A stretch of 64,000 nt of DNA from Dyella sp. BiH032 (GCF_031954525.1 NZ_CP134867.1:2356001-2420000), one strand, 5' to 3'; counted from the first letter of the stretch, positions 38,953 through 47,825 are shown. The notes: generated by a model not told the origin, from the letters alone. Translations and numbers: made by a program.

Positions 38953-39408
38953 TCATAACCGATTCAATGCGTACCAAATCATCCGGTCCAACATCTGCCC
39001 CGAGATCGGCGTCATGCGCTCATGGACGTGTTGCACGACCTGTCCGCGATGAAACGTGTACAGCCCCGGCAACAGAGGAATGCCGTAGCGCTTGACCAAG
39101 TCAGGGTGAGCTTCGCCATTCACCTTGGCGAAGCGCATGCGCGGCTCCCATTTTTGCGACGCGGACATCATGGGCCATTTGTTGAGCATGAGGCTCGTGC
39201 CGGACCAGGCCGCCCAGAAATGCACCAGCACAGGCAGGTCGCCGCGCAGGGCGATGGCGTCGAAGCGCGGGGTATCCAACTCGATCGGCTTGCCCTCGAA
39301 CAGCGCTTGCGCACAACTCGCACACGAAGGTTGGTTGCTGAGTAGATCCCGGGATACGTCATTCCGCGCAGTGCAATGCGGGCAGGGGACGTGGGTGGTT
39401 TCGGACAT
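38953..39408 (-). CDS. Thioredoxin-2-like protein lacking both redox cysteines
   Basis: 151 residues with the TrxC layout. The N-terminal zinc ribbon has C9, C12, C29 and C32 (CPHC and CASC), followed by a thioredoxin fold. At the active site, where family members have WCGPC, this protein has W68-S-G-T-S72, so both catalytic cysteines are serine. The later cis-proline region is kept (IPLLPGLYTFHRG). It cannot do thiol-disulfide exchange through the normal site; a chaperone, zinc or binding role is possible. No frameshift is seen. The start is ATG 39408. Confidence 0.85.
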   Translation of the reverse strand: MSETTHVPCPHCTARNDVSRDLLSNQPSCASCAQALFEGKPIELDTPRFDAIALRGDLPVLVHFWAAWSGTSLMLNKWPMMSASQKWEPRMRFAKVNGEAHPDLVKRYGIPLLPGLYTFHRGQVVQHVHERMTPISGQMLDRMIWYALNRL

Positions 39409-39560
39409 GGAAGACTCCTCTGCGGCTGTTGCCCGATCAGGACAGTTCAGTCGAGTTTGGAACTGGGAACGCCAAATTCAAAAACCTTCGAGACCCAGCA
39501 GGCAGCTGGCACGTGGGCGACGGCCTTGGTTGCCACATGCAGGCTGGCTTTGGCCCAGTT

Positions 39561-40073
39561 TCATTTCCGAAGCGCGCCGAGAAGGTTTGTCATAGCCTTT
39601 GACGCCTTGTCGGAGCAGAAGCTTGGATTGTCGACTTTGACCGTAACGACCTGACCTTGCACAACGGCATCCAACAGGTCTGATTCGCCATCCATGACAC
39701 CGCACGACACGGCTTTGCCGTTGTACGCCTTCAGGGCCTCAATGAGCTTTCTGAGGAGAGCCGGATCGGGTCCCGGCTTTTCGGCTCCCAAGTTGGCCGG
39801 TTTGACGAGCACCTTTCCTTGGTCATAAGTCGACATGCTTTCGAATGAGCGCAGCGTGCCGTTGGACACAATGAAGCCGGCGACCGCGCCGGACATGTAA
39901 TCGCGTGTCCAGACGCGGAGCTCAAAGTCAGTGGTCGACGTTAACGGCGAAAGTCCTGCGGCACGCGCGTATTCGTTCGCCGCAAGTTTGAGATCTTCCG
40001 AATAGAAGCGGGAAGGCTCGCGCGCAACACCAAAGGAAATCAACGCGATTAATAGAAACGCCAGATACTTCAT
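39561..40073 (-). CDS. Secreted hypothetical protein, 170 aa
   Basis: Not recognised. The signal peptide MKYLAFLLIALISFGVA is clear. The mature protein has two cysteines (AVSCGVMDG and PSFCSDKA), likely a disulfide, and mixed alpha-beta pattern. GC is below that of the core genes. A copy of the 28-bp palindrome lies 75 bp before its start. Confidence 0.65.
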   Translation of the reverse strand: MKYLAFLLIALISFGVAREPSRFYSEDLKLAANEYARAAGLSPLTSTTDFELRVWTRDYMSGAVAGFIVSNGTLRSFESMSTYDQGKVLVKPANLGAEKPGPDPALLRKLIEALKAYNGKAVSCGVMDGESDLLDAVVQGQVVTVKVDNPSFCSDKASKAMTNLLGALRK

Positions 40074-40147
40074 TGACCGATCTCCCTATAGTCCATCCGA
40101 ATAAGTAGAAGACCGGGCAATGCAGGCCCATCAGATCGGTGCGTGCA

Positions 40148-40175
40148 AGTCCGCTCTGGGTCGGAAGCGGACATT
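40148..40175. repeat. 28-bp palindromic repeat
   Basis: AAGTCCGCTC, TGGGTCGG, AAGCGGACATT. This is the best preserved copy. The arms GTCCGCT and AGCGGAC are perfect. It lies 5 bp after the stop at 40181 of a minus-strand frame. Confidence 0.85.
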
Positions 40176-40180
40176 AGCGC

Positions 40181-40327
40181 TCACATGACCTGAATCTGTT
40201 TCATCAGCAGCGGCGCACCCGCCTTGTCGTAGAACGTCATGGTCAGGTTGCCGGTGTGGACGGTCCACTTCTCCACACCGGCATCGGCCAGCCCTTGGGA
40301 CATTTCCTTGTCACCGGTGGAACGCAT
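40181..40327 (-). pseudogene. Remnant of an unrelated gene after the lectin gene
   Basis: A 48-codon frame, MRSTGDKEMSQGLADAGVEK then WTVHTGNLTMTFYDKAGAPL, ending MKQIQVM. It reads like the C-terminus of a beta-rich protein whose upstream part is absent. It overlaps the last 17 bp of the lectin gene. It may be what remained after the lectin gene was inserted, or a very small gene. Confidence 0.4.
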
Positions 40328-42719
40328 AATAAATGTCAGCGACGAAGACTGGCCCTGTCGGATTGATGACGTAGCCCACACTCGGGCTGCCCAAGAACCA
40401 GATCTGGGTCGTGCTGCCCGTTGCCTCCCCAAAATGCGGAGCGCCACCCGGCGCCGCACTGCAATCGAGGACGGTATTCCACGATTGCGGAGCTGGTTTT
40501 TCTGCGTTCAAGGTCTGAATTTGCCCACCCCAGGTTCCAGCAATGAATGTGCCGCTGGTGCCCCATACCAGTTTCATGGCCTGGGCTGGCGGTGTTCCCT
40601 GGCTGAGACCGATGGGACCAAAGGCCTTGTCGAGTTGCCAGCCTGACACCGGGTCGTATCGATACGCGTAATAAGCCGCGGCAGGCAGTGTTGAACCGTC
40701 GGGCAGCGTGCATGCATGCGACGTATCGCCTTCGAACAGAAAGGCGGCCATGGAATGCGGCACACCATTGGCATCGAAGTCATAGAGCTTCGGGTTCATA
40801 TGAATGCAGGTCCGCCCAGATTGCGATCCATCGCCAAACGTTCCCGTATTCTGAACGTAGTTGCGAACAGCGGTTAGCCCGAGGGGACCCATGCCTTCCA
40901 GCGCGAAGCTATTCTGCTCGGGGTTGAGCGACTTTCGGGACACGCCGGGCAAGGTGGTACCCGACCCCAGCGGCGAGGTGGGCCCCCAGCCTGGCTGAGC
41001 ATAATCATTCATGATGAAGTTGGGATACGTTCCGTCGAGCGAGGAAAAGCCACCGATGCTCGATGGGGCATCGAGCATGTCGTAGATCCGCCACTGGTTC
41101 GCACCACCGTCCCATACCGCCTTCTTCAGCGAGTAGGTGGAGCTGTACCCGTTATAGCGACTCGCCGTGAAGTAGATGATGTTCCCACCCAAGGCCGAGT
41201 CATTAGGGTTGACGTAAGTACTGTCCTTCTGAAAATTGTTGTCGTGCGAGCCCGCAGGAATGATGTTGAGCCGCGCAATATAGTTGATGCCTGTCGACGA
41301 CGAACATTTCCATTGCGCGAAGTAGTTGACTTCATCGCTCCATCCCGTGACGCCATTGAAATTCGGCCCGTTGTAGTCGTACGCGGTCGAATTGCATGCC
41401 GTCGACGGGGTCAGGCAGGCCGAACTGGTGACGGTACTGGTAGACGCTATGGCCGATAGCTTGAATGAAGCGAATGCCTGGCTGAGCGTGGTGGTCACCA
41501 GTCCATCCGCACTGGTGGCGTTGACGTAGAAATTGTGGTTCTGATTGTCCTTAAGGGCATCGGGAATCTTGAAACTGAAACCATGATTGATCTGGGGCGC
41601 GCCGTAGTCATAGAGGGTCTGGAAAACGGGCGCATTGGTAACACCCGTCTGCACGAGGGTTCCGCCACTCCCGACACCGTTCACTACCTGGCCATCGGAA
41701 TAGAGCTTGAGCGTCACGCCGGCGTAGGGGTGATCCCAGTCGATGGCCCAGGCCGAGATCACACCGTCAAGATAGGCATTGGCAACCCCGCCGGCCGAGT
41801 AGCCGCTGACCCAACCTGAAATGCCTGACGAGGGGTGAGGCTTGTTAGGCTGGAAATTGATGCTGGATCCCAGATAGGGCCCCCACACATATGCGCCTGA
41901 AGCATCGTGGATGGCCACGAAGGGGTAGCTGTCGGACAGGCGCAGCTGGTATCCGGATCCGAATGTCGAGCTATTCCAGTACGAGTTGGCGCCCTTATAG
42001 AGCGCCCAGTTGCCATCGCTTTGAAAGCTGCCTGCGCAGGCGCCACCCGAACAGCTCTGGAACGCATTGGAACCCCACAATGAAGTGAGATTCGAGGTGC
42101 CGATTCCGTTGTATAGAACCATGTTACCGTCGGTCTGTACCGTCAGCCCAAGCTGCAAGCCAACTGGAAGGGTACTTCCACTGGTAAGGCTGAAGGGGGG
42201 GAGGTCAGCCGTCACGCCATATGGCGACCAGACCACCTGGCCCGTGCCGGTGACGATGGAAATAAACGGAAAGGCATTGGAGAGGCGTAGCTTGTATCCG
42301 GTGCCGAAGGTCGACGTATTCCAGTACGCTGTCGAACCCTGGTAAATGACTAAGTTGCCGTCGGACTGGAAGTTCAACGCACACGTACCTGCCGGGCAAC
42401 TCTGTGTCGTGCTTGAACTCCAGAGCGGCAGCAAGTTGACGGTTCCTTCGTTGTCGTAAAGGACAAGATTGCCGTCAGTCTGCATCGCCAGACCGAGCTG
42501 ACCACCCGCAGACAAGGTGTCACCGCTCTTAAGAGTGAATGACGAGAAATCGGCGGTCACCGGGACGCTTGCTTGAGCGACGGCTGGCGCGCCGCAAACT
42601 GCGAAGATGGCCCCAAGCGCAATGAGGAGCGTTAGCGTCGAACGCACGAATCTCCAGACGAAGAAGCGAGCATCGGTGATGGGGTAAGGGCTCGATTTGC
42701 TGTGGTCACGGCTCGACAT
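40311..42719 (-). CDS. Secreted bulb-type lectin domain protein
   Basis: 802 residues. The N-terminal hydrophobic segment STLTLLIALGAIFAVCGAPAVAQA is a signal peptide after a long polar start. Two B-lectin (mannose-binding) domains cover about residues 50-280, shown by four sugar-site motifs: QTDGNLVLY, QSDGNLVIY, QTDGNMVLY and QSDGNWALY. A beta-sandwich region follows (GWVSGYSAGGVANAYLDGVI), then about 380 residues of unknown fold with many aromatic and Gly residues. It is probably an extracellular carbohydrate-binding protein. Its composition is less GC-rich than the core genes, suggesting transfer. Confidence 0.85.
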   Translation of the reverse strand: MSSRDHSKSSPYPITDARFFVWRFVRSTLTLLIALGAIFAVCGAPAVAQASVPVTADFSSFTLKSGDTLSAGGQLGLAMQTDGNLVLYDNEGTVNLLPLWSSSTTQSCPAGTCALNFQSDGNLVIYQGSTAYWNTSTFGTGYKLRLSNAFPFISIVTGTGQVVWSPYGVTADLPPFSLTSGSTLPVGLQLGLTVQTDGNMVLYNGIGTSNLTSLWGSNAFQSCSGGACAGSFQSDGNWALYKGANSYWNSSTFGSGYQLRLSDSYPFVAIHDASGAYVWGPYLGSSINFQPNKPHPSSGISGWVSGYSAGGVANAYLDGVISAWAIDWDHPYAGVTLKLYSDGQVVNGVGSGGTLVQTGVTNAPVFQTLYDYGAPQINHGFSFKIPDALKDNQNHNFYVNATSADGLVTTTLSQAFASFKLSAIASTSTVTSSACLTPSTACNSTAYDYNGPNFNGVTGWSDEVNYFAQWKCSSSTGINYIARLNIIPAGSHDNNFQKDSTYVNPNDSALGGNIIYFTASRYNGYSSTYSLKKAVWDGGANQWRIYDMLDAPSSIGGFSSLDGTYPNFIMNDYAQPGWGPTSPLGSGTTLPGVSRKSLNPEQNSFALEGMGPLGLTAVRNYVQNTGTFGDGSQSGRTCIHMNPKLYDFDANGVPHSMAAFLFEGDTSHACTLPDGSTLPAAAYYAYRYDPVSGWQLDKAFGPIGLSQGTPPAQAMKLVWGTSGTFIAGTWGGQIQTLNAEKPAPQSWNTVLDCSAAPGGAPHFGEATGSTTQIWFLGSPSVGYVINPTGPVFVADIYYAFHR

Positions 42720-42870
42720 AATTGATCACCTGAAGCGACTGGGTAAGTAACGGACCGCGCCAGATCGCGCCATAGTCGCCCTCGGACATCCACGATCGGC
42801 CATACATCTACTCCGCATTGAAGCGGCTCTTGATTGACCTATCCATACAGGCCGGAATTGTGCCGGAAGG

Positions 42871-42896
42871 CGTCCGCTATGGGTCGGAATCGGCCC
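42871..42896. repeat. 28-bp palindromic repeat, degenerate
   Basis: CGTCCGCTA, TGGGTCGG, AATCGGCCC. It lies 34 bp after the stop of the 108-aa gene at 42931. Confidence 0.65.
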
Positions 42897-42930
42897 TTGT
42901 GCTAACACAGAAAGACGCCAGTCCACAGCG

Positions 42931-43257
42931 TCAACCCTCGATATATGGCTCCCCAGTGTCGGGAAAGAAGAACTCATACTTGCGGCTTAGGCGACGCAAG
43001 TACGCGTCCATTGCTCCCACAGCTAGTTCAAGCGCCTGAATGCCGTCCGCTCCGTACACAGTCTCCTGCTTTTCCGGGAGGCCGATGAAACTGACGGAGC
43101 AGCCCGCGGCGCCCGGAGCAAACGCGAAGTCCACTGATCCCTCGGCTAGAAGATAGGGCTCCCCAATGCAAATGGTGAAGGTCTTCCTCTCCGAGCCACC
43201 TACGATTGAGTAGAGAAGGCTGCGAGTTGCGACTATCCGACCTATCGCCTGATCCAT
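42931..43257 (-). CDS. Small orphan protein, 108 aa (DUF6968-like)
   Basis: The C-terminal pattern VYGADGIQALELAVGAMDAYLRRL resembles DUF6968-type proteins, which often sit near toxin-immunity loci; this assignment is tentative. The first part has ICIGEPYLL and VSFIGLPEKQE strands. The start is ATG 43257 with AAGGAAGC directly upstream; a TTG 21 bases earlier is less likely. It is flanked on both sides by copies of the 28-bp palindrome. Confidence 0.6.
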   Translation of the reverse strand: MDQAIGRIVATRSLLYSIVGGSERKTFTICIGEPYLLAEGSVDFAFAPGAAGCSVSFIGLPEKQETVYGADGIQALELAVGAMDAYLRRLSRKYEFFFPDTGEPYIEG

Positions 43258-43310
43258 CTGCTTCCTTTCCTTTGCCAACTATTGACCGGGTTGCAGCCTC
43301 AAATCGTAAG

Positions 43311-43336
43311 GTTCGCTTCGGGTCGAAAGCGGACGC
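43311..43336. repeat. 28-bp palindromic repeat
   Basis: GTTCGCTTC, GGGTCGA, AAGCGGACGC. It lies 9 bp after the stop of the DUF4259-like gene and 54 bp before the start of the next. Confidence 0.75.
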
Positions 43337-43345
43337 TCGGAAACG

Positions 43346-43756
43346 TCAAGCAATAACGCGACGCCCCAAGTCTCGGACGGCATCGAGCCACTTTTCACCT
43401 TCATCGCCCTCCTGCCAAAGTTCGAGCAGTTCGGATGGTTCCGTAGTGATGCGTTTAAGAGCCCGCTTGGCCTTTAGCGCCAGCTCATTGGCGGGGACGA
43501 TTTTTGTGCGCTCCACCCACGCGTCCACGTCCTGCGAATACGCATCACGAAGACCCCAGTTCCCCTGGAGCCTTGCGATCACCTCGGCAGCGACTATCGC
43601 CTGTGATGCTTCGGGTGCCTCGAGATATCCGTCACCCACTTGCATGATCACATCAAGAATCGCCTCGACAGCCGACAAATCATCAGCCTCTGAAACGGTT
43701 GCGGCGAAATCACAAGCATCATCATTCCCGAACGATTCGTGCGACCAGGCGCTCAT
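43346..43756 (-). CDS. DUF4259 family protein
   Basis: 136 residues. The start MSAWSHESFGNDDACDF is the hallmark of DUF4259, followed by helices (AVEAILDVIMQVGD, EASQAIVAAEVIARLQG) and the end SELLELWQEG. Function is unknown; the family is often found near polymorphic toxins as a possible immunity protein. The start is ATG 43756 with GGAGGGG upstream. It is framed by two copies of the 28-bp palindrome (43311 and 43817). Confidence 0.82.
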   Translation of the reverse strand: MSAWSHESFGNDDACDFAATVSEADDLSAVEAILDVIMQVGDGYLEAPEASQAIVAAEVIARLQGNWGLRDAYSQDVDAWVERTKIVPANELALKAKRALKRITTEPSELLELWQEGDEGEKWLDAVRDLGRRVIA

Positions 43757-44200
43757 CTCACCCCTCCGTTGGCAATTCAGGCTGGAAAATAATGACAGAC
43801 TTTCAACCCTTGAGCAGGTCCGCTCTGGGTCGATTGCGGACCTTCCAAGAATATAGTCGTAAGCGCCCCTGACACCCATGTCATGGTCAGCACCAGCGGG
43901 GTGTTCAGTGGTCGCCGGAACTAGTGTTCAGACAGACCGGAATCTGCGGGAAGCCGAAAGTCGGCAGGGTAATGCAGCAGGTGAGGGGCCGGTGCCGGCT
44001 TCGTTCAACGCGAATATGGCCGGCTCTATGGGGGAAGCAAAGACCTTCGGCCGCTTGCTATGGGGGCATCGGGGCTGCCGTCAGGAGGGCTAAGCTTCCT
44101 AAGCCCGACGCGGCGGGATAGGATGCCCTCGGCTTAGAGCTCGGCGGTTCCCCCAGCCTACGCACAGGACAGTGCCCTCAAGAGCGACCATGGAGAGCTC
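43757..44200. other. Spacer with one palindromic repeat
   Basis: 444 bp without a gene. A copy of the 28-bp palindrome (GGTCCGCTC, TGGGTCGA, TTGCGGACC) lies at 43817-43844, 60 bp before the DUF4259-like start. The rest shows nothing clear. Confidence 0.6.
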
Positions 44201-44644
44201 ATGCAAGCCACGCTTCCCGTAACCATCTGCGAGGTCCAGACCGACAACGGTCTAGTGGCCTATATAACGTTGGCATCGGCAGACGAGGTGGTGAGGCGCG
44301 GCCTCATCGCGCAGGAGATCCTCGGTCAGTTGATGGATGCCACTCGCACGGACGAGCCACTTGACCCTGCCAACTTTGCGCGCAACCGCGCGTTTGTCGA
44401 TTTTTTGCACGAAGCCATTCAAAGGCACGCGCCGACACTGCCGAATCTCATTGCTTCCGCAAAAGCACAGGGAAGTGGCTGGGTTTTCATCGTCGACGGA
44501 AGAACCCCGACGCCACAGGGTGCGGTTCCTCCGGAGGATGTGATGGGCGGTTTTGAGGTGAAGGATGGCCAGATCGTTGCTGGTTCCTACAGCGCCAATC
44601 CCCAACCACCGCCTTTTGTCGCAGCGAGGATTTTTTCAACTTGA
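44201..44644 (+). CDS. Hypothetical protein, 147 aa
   Basis: Not named. A helical N-terminal half (SADEVVRRGLIAQEILGQLMD, read in parts) leads to the strongly patterned segment GSGWVFIVDGRTPTPQGAVPPEDVMGGFEVKDGQIV, read in parts, which looks like a conserved family core. No signal peptide. The start ATG 44201 has GGAGAGC upstream. It is the first plus-strand gene after the palindrome-flanked minus-strand group. Confidence 0.65.
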   Translation: MQATLPVTICEVQTDNGLVAYITLASADEVVRRGLIAQEILGQLMDATRTDEPLDPANFARNRAFVDFLHEAIQRHAPTLPNLIASAKAQGSGWVFIVDGRTPTPQGAVPPEDVMGGFEVKDGQIVAGSYSANPQPPPFVAARIFST

Positions 44645-44715
44645 GTCTGATCTGGAGCGACACATGCTTGCCGACCTTGCGCTACTGGTTGAGCACAGCT
44701 TCTAAGAGGAAGGGC

Positions 44716-44942
44716 ATGCATCTGTCGTTATCCGAGTGGGTTCTTTCGTTCCGGGTGTCAGAGCGGGACGCGATGGATTGAGTGCGCTGCCAGCATCGCA
44801 AAGATTGGCTGGACTGTACAAAAGAGTCGATGCGCTTATGTCGGTCATCGGCACGGATCTGCCTGGATCCATTGAACTTGCGTCGCCGTCCAGTTTCATT
44901 GCAAGCCTGGCCGATGCTGATGGCTGGAAAACATGGAGGTAA
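44716..44942 (+). pseudogene. Possible frameshifted small gene
   Basis: ATG 44716 has AGAGGAAGGG before it and reads MHLSLSEWVLSFRVSERDAMD, then stops. The next frame continues GLSALPASQRLAGLYKRVDAL and on to DADGWKTWR, stopping 3 bp before the next gene. The two parts together give about 75 residues of protein-like sequence, so a single frameshift near 44775 is likely. Confidence 0.35.
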
Positions 44943-44945
44943 AGG

Positions 44946-45347
44946 ATGGCGTTTCGTAGGGTTTATGCGTCTGAAGTCTTCGATGAAGAGCGCGGCGTTA
45001 CGATCAAGACGGCGTTCCGATTCAGGGATATCACCAACGAATTTACGTTGTGCTACGCCGATGCCGTCGTCACTTTTGAGTTTGACGTGACGTGCGATGT
45101 GGGCCTTGCTGTGGGGGGCGAGCTCGAGCCTGGCGTGACTTCTCCGCAGCCCACGACATTAGCGACACATGTCATCGGGAGCAGTGTGCAGGAAGGCTTG
45201 AAGGGGGCATTGGGCGATGATGCGTTGTCCAAGGTGGACTACGAGGCCATCAAGGCCGCCATCCTTGATGGCGTTTACATGATCGATTCCGACGACGGGA
45301 AGCTCTTAAGGCTTTCGCCGGATTACAAAGTGGATTTCGTCGATTGA
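44946..45347 (+). CDS. Orphan protein, 133 aa, paralogue B
   Basis: 133 residues, about 82 percent identical to the product at 37862 with substitutions spread over residues 5-118 and an identical tail. Most changes are conservative, so both copies appear to be under selection. AGGTAAAGG precedes the ATG. Function is unknown. The gene before it looks frameshifted, unlike the neighbour of copy A. Confidence 0.7.
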   Translation: MAFRRVYASEVFDEERGVTIKTAFRFRDITNEFTLCYADAVVTFEFDVTCDVGLAVGGELEPGVTSPQPTTLATHVIGSSVQEGLKGALGDDALSKVDYEAIKAAILDGVYMIDSDDGKLLRLSPDYKVDFVD

Positions 45348-45501
45348 TGGAATGGGCGGTAAGTCAGCGATGACAATCTCCCACCCTTTAGCAGGCGAAC
45401 CAGCCCCAACCGAAGGACGATTACTGACAGCACGTTGGCAGCAACCCCTTTGTACAAATCCCTCCTTGTGATTCCTGACGACATCGACAAGGAGAGGCTC
45501 C

Positions 45502-45900
45502 ATGAAGTTTGCATCCATCCGGCTGATCGCCCGAGACATCCAGGCGATGGTCGGTTTTTACGAGAAGTTGACTGACCAAAAGGCGGATTGGCTTGCGCCT
45601 GTCTTTGCCGAGATCGTAACGACAGGCGCCACGTTGGCGATTGGCAGCGTTGAAACCGTTGCCCTCTTCAAGGAAGGCACGGCCGAACCGGCTGCCAACC
45701 GCACGGCCATCATCGAGTTTCAGGTGGACGACGTGGAAGCGCAGTTCGCACGGCTGAAAGATGAGATCGAGGTGGTGCTTGAGCCGAAGATGATGCCCTG
45801 GGGCAACCTGGCGGCGCAGTTTCGGGACCCCGAAGGCACGATCGTCAGCTTGTACACGCCGATGACCGAAGCGGCCAAGCAGCGATTTGGTTCGCGCTAG
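45502..45900 (+). CDS. VOC/glyoxalase superfamily protein, paralogue B
   Basis: 132 residues, nearly identical to the product at 38418 (differences seen only around residues 22-29: KLTDQKADW against TLTDRKAEW). The spacer before it is also almost identical between copies. The pair with the orphan gene is thus kept in both places, which suggests that the two products work together. Confidence 0.85.
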   Translation: MKFASIRLIARDIQAMVGFYEKLTDQKADWLAPVFAEIVTTGATLAIGSVETVALFKEGTAEPAANRTAIIEFQVDDVEAQFARLKDEIEVVLEPKMMPWGNLAAQFRDPEGTIVSLYTPMTEAAKQRFGSR

Positions 45901-46073
45901 TCGACATCCGCGGCGCGGGATGCGGCGACATGCTTCCTAAAGATCAATGTCCGCTTCCGATGGTTGCTGCAGCCTGTTGCAAGTGATCCTAGCTCCGTTC
46001 GCCGTGCTTGATCGCAAGATGCCAAGCAAGCAGCGGTATCGCTACTATCTGGTTTCCTTGCAGGGATGAAGCC

Positions 46074-47651
46074 ATGAAGCTCATTACTTGGTTAGCCGCT
46101 TCGTTGTGCGTGATCGCTAGTAATGCCATGGCGCAGAGTACGCTGCCCATTGGCGGGTCTTTCGTCCAGGCCGAATACTTGGATCCGCAAACTCGGGTGT
46201 CACAGCTGCAGCTGATCACCAGTGAGATGAATGAGCTGGATATGGATACTATGGTTGTCCAGTCCACACTAAAAAAATCCTGTGCGACTCAAGCCTCTGG
46301 TTACCAGTGGGTGCCGGGTATGCCAGATGCGATCCTGGACATTCTCGAACAGGCCAGCAAGAAGAACATCAAGGTCTATATGGGCCTCGGCTACTTCACG
46401 GATTGGTGGAGTTGCACGCCGTACTACGCCAATACTGGGGCGACCATAGAACAGCTTACGCCGGGCATCGATGCGATCGTCAGCATTGTTGGTGGTAGCC
46501 CTTATGCCAGTGCATTTGCGGGCTGGTACTTTCCGGACGAGCCTGATTTTGCTAATCCGGACGATGCGGAATTTGCTGCCGTCAAAGCGCACTATCAGCA
46601 GATATCAGCCTTTGTCAGGTCGAAATTCAACAAGCCGTTGCTGATATCTCCCTACTTGTACACGCCACCGGGAACGCAACCTCTCTCCGCGCAAGGGGTT
46701 GCTTCACGCCTCAAGACTTTTTCCACGGATACGGGCATCGATATCTATGCCGTCCAGGACAGCGTGGGGACAGGAGCCAAGGATGTGGGCTGGGGTCGCG
46801 AGCAAAGCGTTGGCGATTACTACTACTACGCATCGCAGGCGATCGGTCGCGATCACCTATGGTCAGTCAATGAGCTTTTCGACTATGGGGTAACCCTCTC
46901 ATCCGGTCATGGCGGAGCCTACCTTCCTGCCTCCATCCAGCGGATCAATAGGCAGCTCTCTTTGGCGAGTACGGCTTACGTGGGAAAACGACTAGGTTGG
47001 TTGCCTCTCACGCATATGACTGCATTGACGCTGCCGTCGAACGGTACATTCTATGGCGCGGCCCGCCTCAAGGATGCCTACAAAGCTATCTACGGAAGGG
47101 AAGGCACCATGTTGGTACCGGCCTACAGCTGGGCGACGCCTCCGTCATCCAACTATCCGGATACAGGCAACAAGATGTTCGATACGCTTCCAGGCGACCC
47201 TAAGTCCTTCAATTCTTCCTCGTGGGTCGGCGTTCCTGCGTGGCAGTACCCGGATGCGGCGAGCGGGAAATATGCCGCGGAAATCGTTATGGACTTCGGA
47301 CACACGTCTAAGATCGATTGGGTCGCGACTCAAATGCTCAATTCGTTTTCTGGCGGCATTTTCCTTCCAGATCAGATGCAGATCCAGGTCTCGCCCGATG
47401 GCATCAACTGGACAGTCGCTGGAACTTACCTTCCTAGGTGTTACCCCACGGGTTCCGGTCAGGTGTGCAGCACGACAGGAGAAAGCATTGAGGTGCGGCC
47501 GGAGTCGGGAAGCAGTGCAGCTGATGACAGCGAATATGTTTTCTCGAATGAAACCCCGCTTGGGCTGAATTCGAGATACTTGAAACTTCGCTACTTCACG
47601 ACTAGCGGATGGCTCTTCTTTGGCGAAATAGAAATCGTATCCAAGCCATAA
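46074..47651 (+). CDS. Secreted DUF4434 (glycoside-hydrolase-like) protein
   Basis: 525 residues. A signal peptide (MKLITWLAASLCVIASNAMA) is followed by a DUF4434-type TIM-barrel domain to about residue 330: FVQAEYLDPQ, MDTMVVQSTL, GLGYFTDWWSC, AGWYFPDEPDF. The DEP segment may carry a catalytic acid. Residues about 370-525 look like a discoidin-type beta sandwich (IVMDFGHTSKIDWVATQML, then SRYLKLRYFTTSGWLFFGEIEI). It may act on polysaccharide outside the cell; no substrate can be given. The start ATG 46074 is set by the signal peptide. Confidence 0.78.
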   Translation: MKLITWLAASLCVIASNAMAQSTLPIGGSFVQAEYLDPQTRVSQLQLITSEMNELDMDTMVVQSTLKKSCATQASGYQWVPGMPDAILDILEQASKKNIKVYMGLGYFTDWWSCTPYYANTGATIEQLTPGIDAIVSIVGGSPYASAFAGWYFPDEPDFANPDDAEFAAVKAHYQQISAFVRSKFNKPLLISPYLYTPPGTQPLSAQGVASRLKTFSTDTGIDIYAVQDSVGTGAKDVGWGREQSVGDYYYYASQAIGRDHLWSVNELFDYGVTLSSGHGGAYLPASIQRINRQLSLASTAYVGKRLGWLPLTHMTALTLPSNGTFYGAARLKDAYKAIYGREGTMLVPAYSWATPPSSNYPDTGNKMFDTLPGDPKSFNSSSWVGVPAWQYPDAASGKYAAEIVMDFGHTSKIDWVATQMLNSFSGGIFLPDQMQIQVSPDGINWTVAGTYLPRCYPTGSGQVCSTTGESIEVRPESGSSAADDSEYVFSNETPLGLNSRYLKLRYFTTSGWLFFGEIEIVSKP

Positions 47652-47675
47652 GTATTGGGAGCGCTTGAGCCGCAC

Positions 47676-47825
47676 ATGAAAACCAAGCTCGCGACCCTGT
47701 GCATTCTGGCTCTGATGTTCCTCGCCGGCGCTCTTTGGTTCAACGACTGGCTAGCCATCGACGGATGTCTCGACCATGGCGGTCAATGGGACCATTCGCA
47801 CAGCGCATGCATGTTCCACCGCTAA
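47676..47825 (+). CDS. Small membrane or secreted peptide with CLDxGGxW motif
   Basis: 49 residues: a hydrophobic N-terminus (LATLCILALMFLAGALWF) then DGCLDHGGQWDHSHSACMFHR. The motif CLDxGGxW followed by a second Cys about 15 residues on is repeated in many small Xanthomonadales proteins as I remember them. It is likely anchored in the inner membrane with a disulfide-closed periplasmic tail. It was found by reading the sequence after the DUF4434 gene; it starts 24 bp after that stop. Confidence 0.6.
   Translation: MKTKLATLCILALMFLAGALWFNDWLAIDGCLDHGGQWDHSHSACMFHR

Larger units (their letters stand above)
44919..45900 (+). repeat. Duplicated two-gene segment, copy B
   Basis: Copy of 37835-38816, see there. 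Beyond 45900 the similarity fades gradually (both sides keep GACATGCTTCCT and a TGTC[CT]GCTT piece). Confidence 0.9.
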
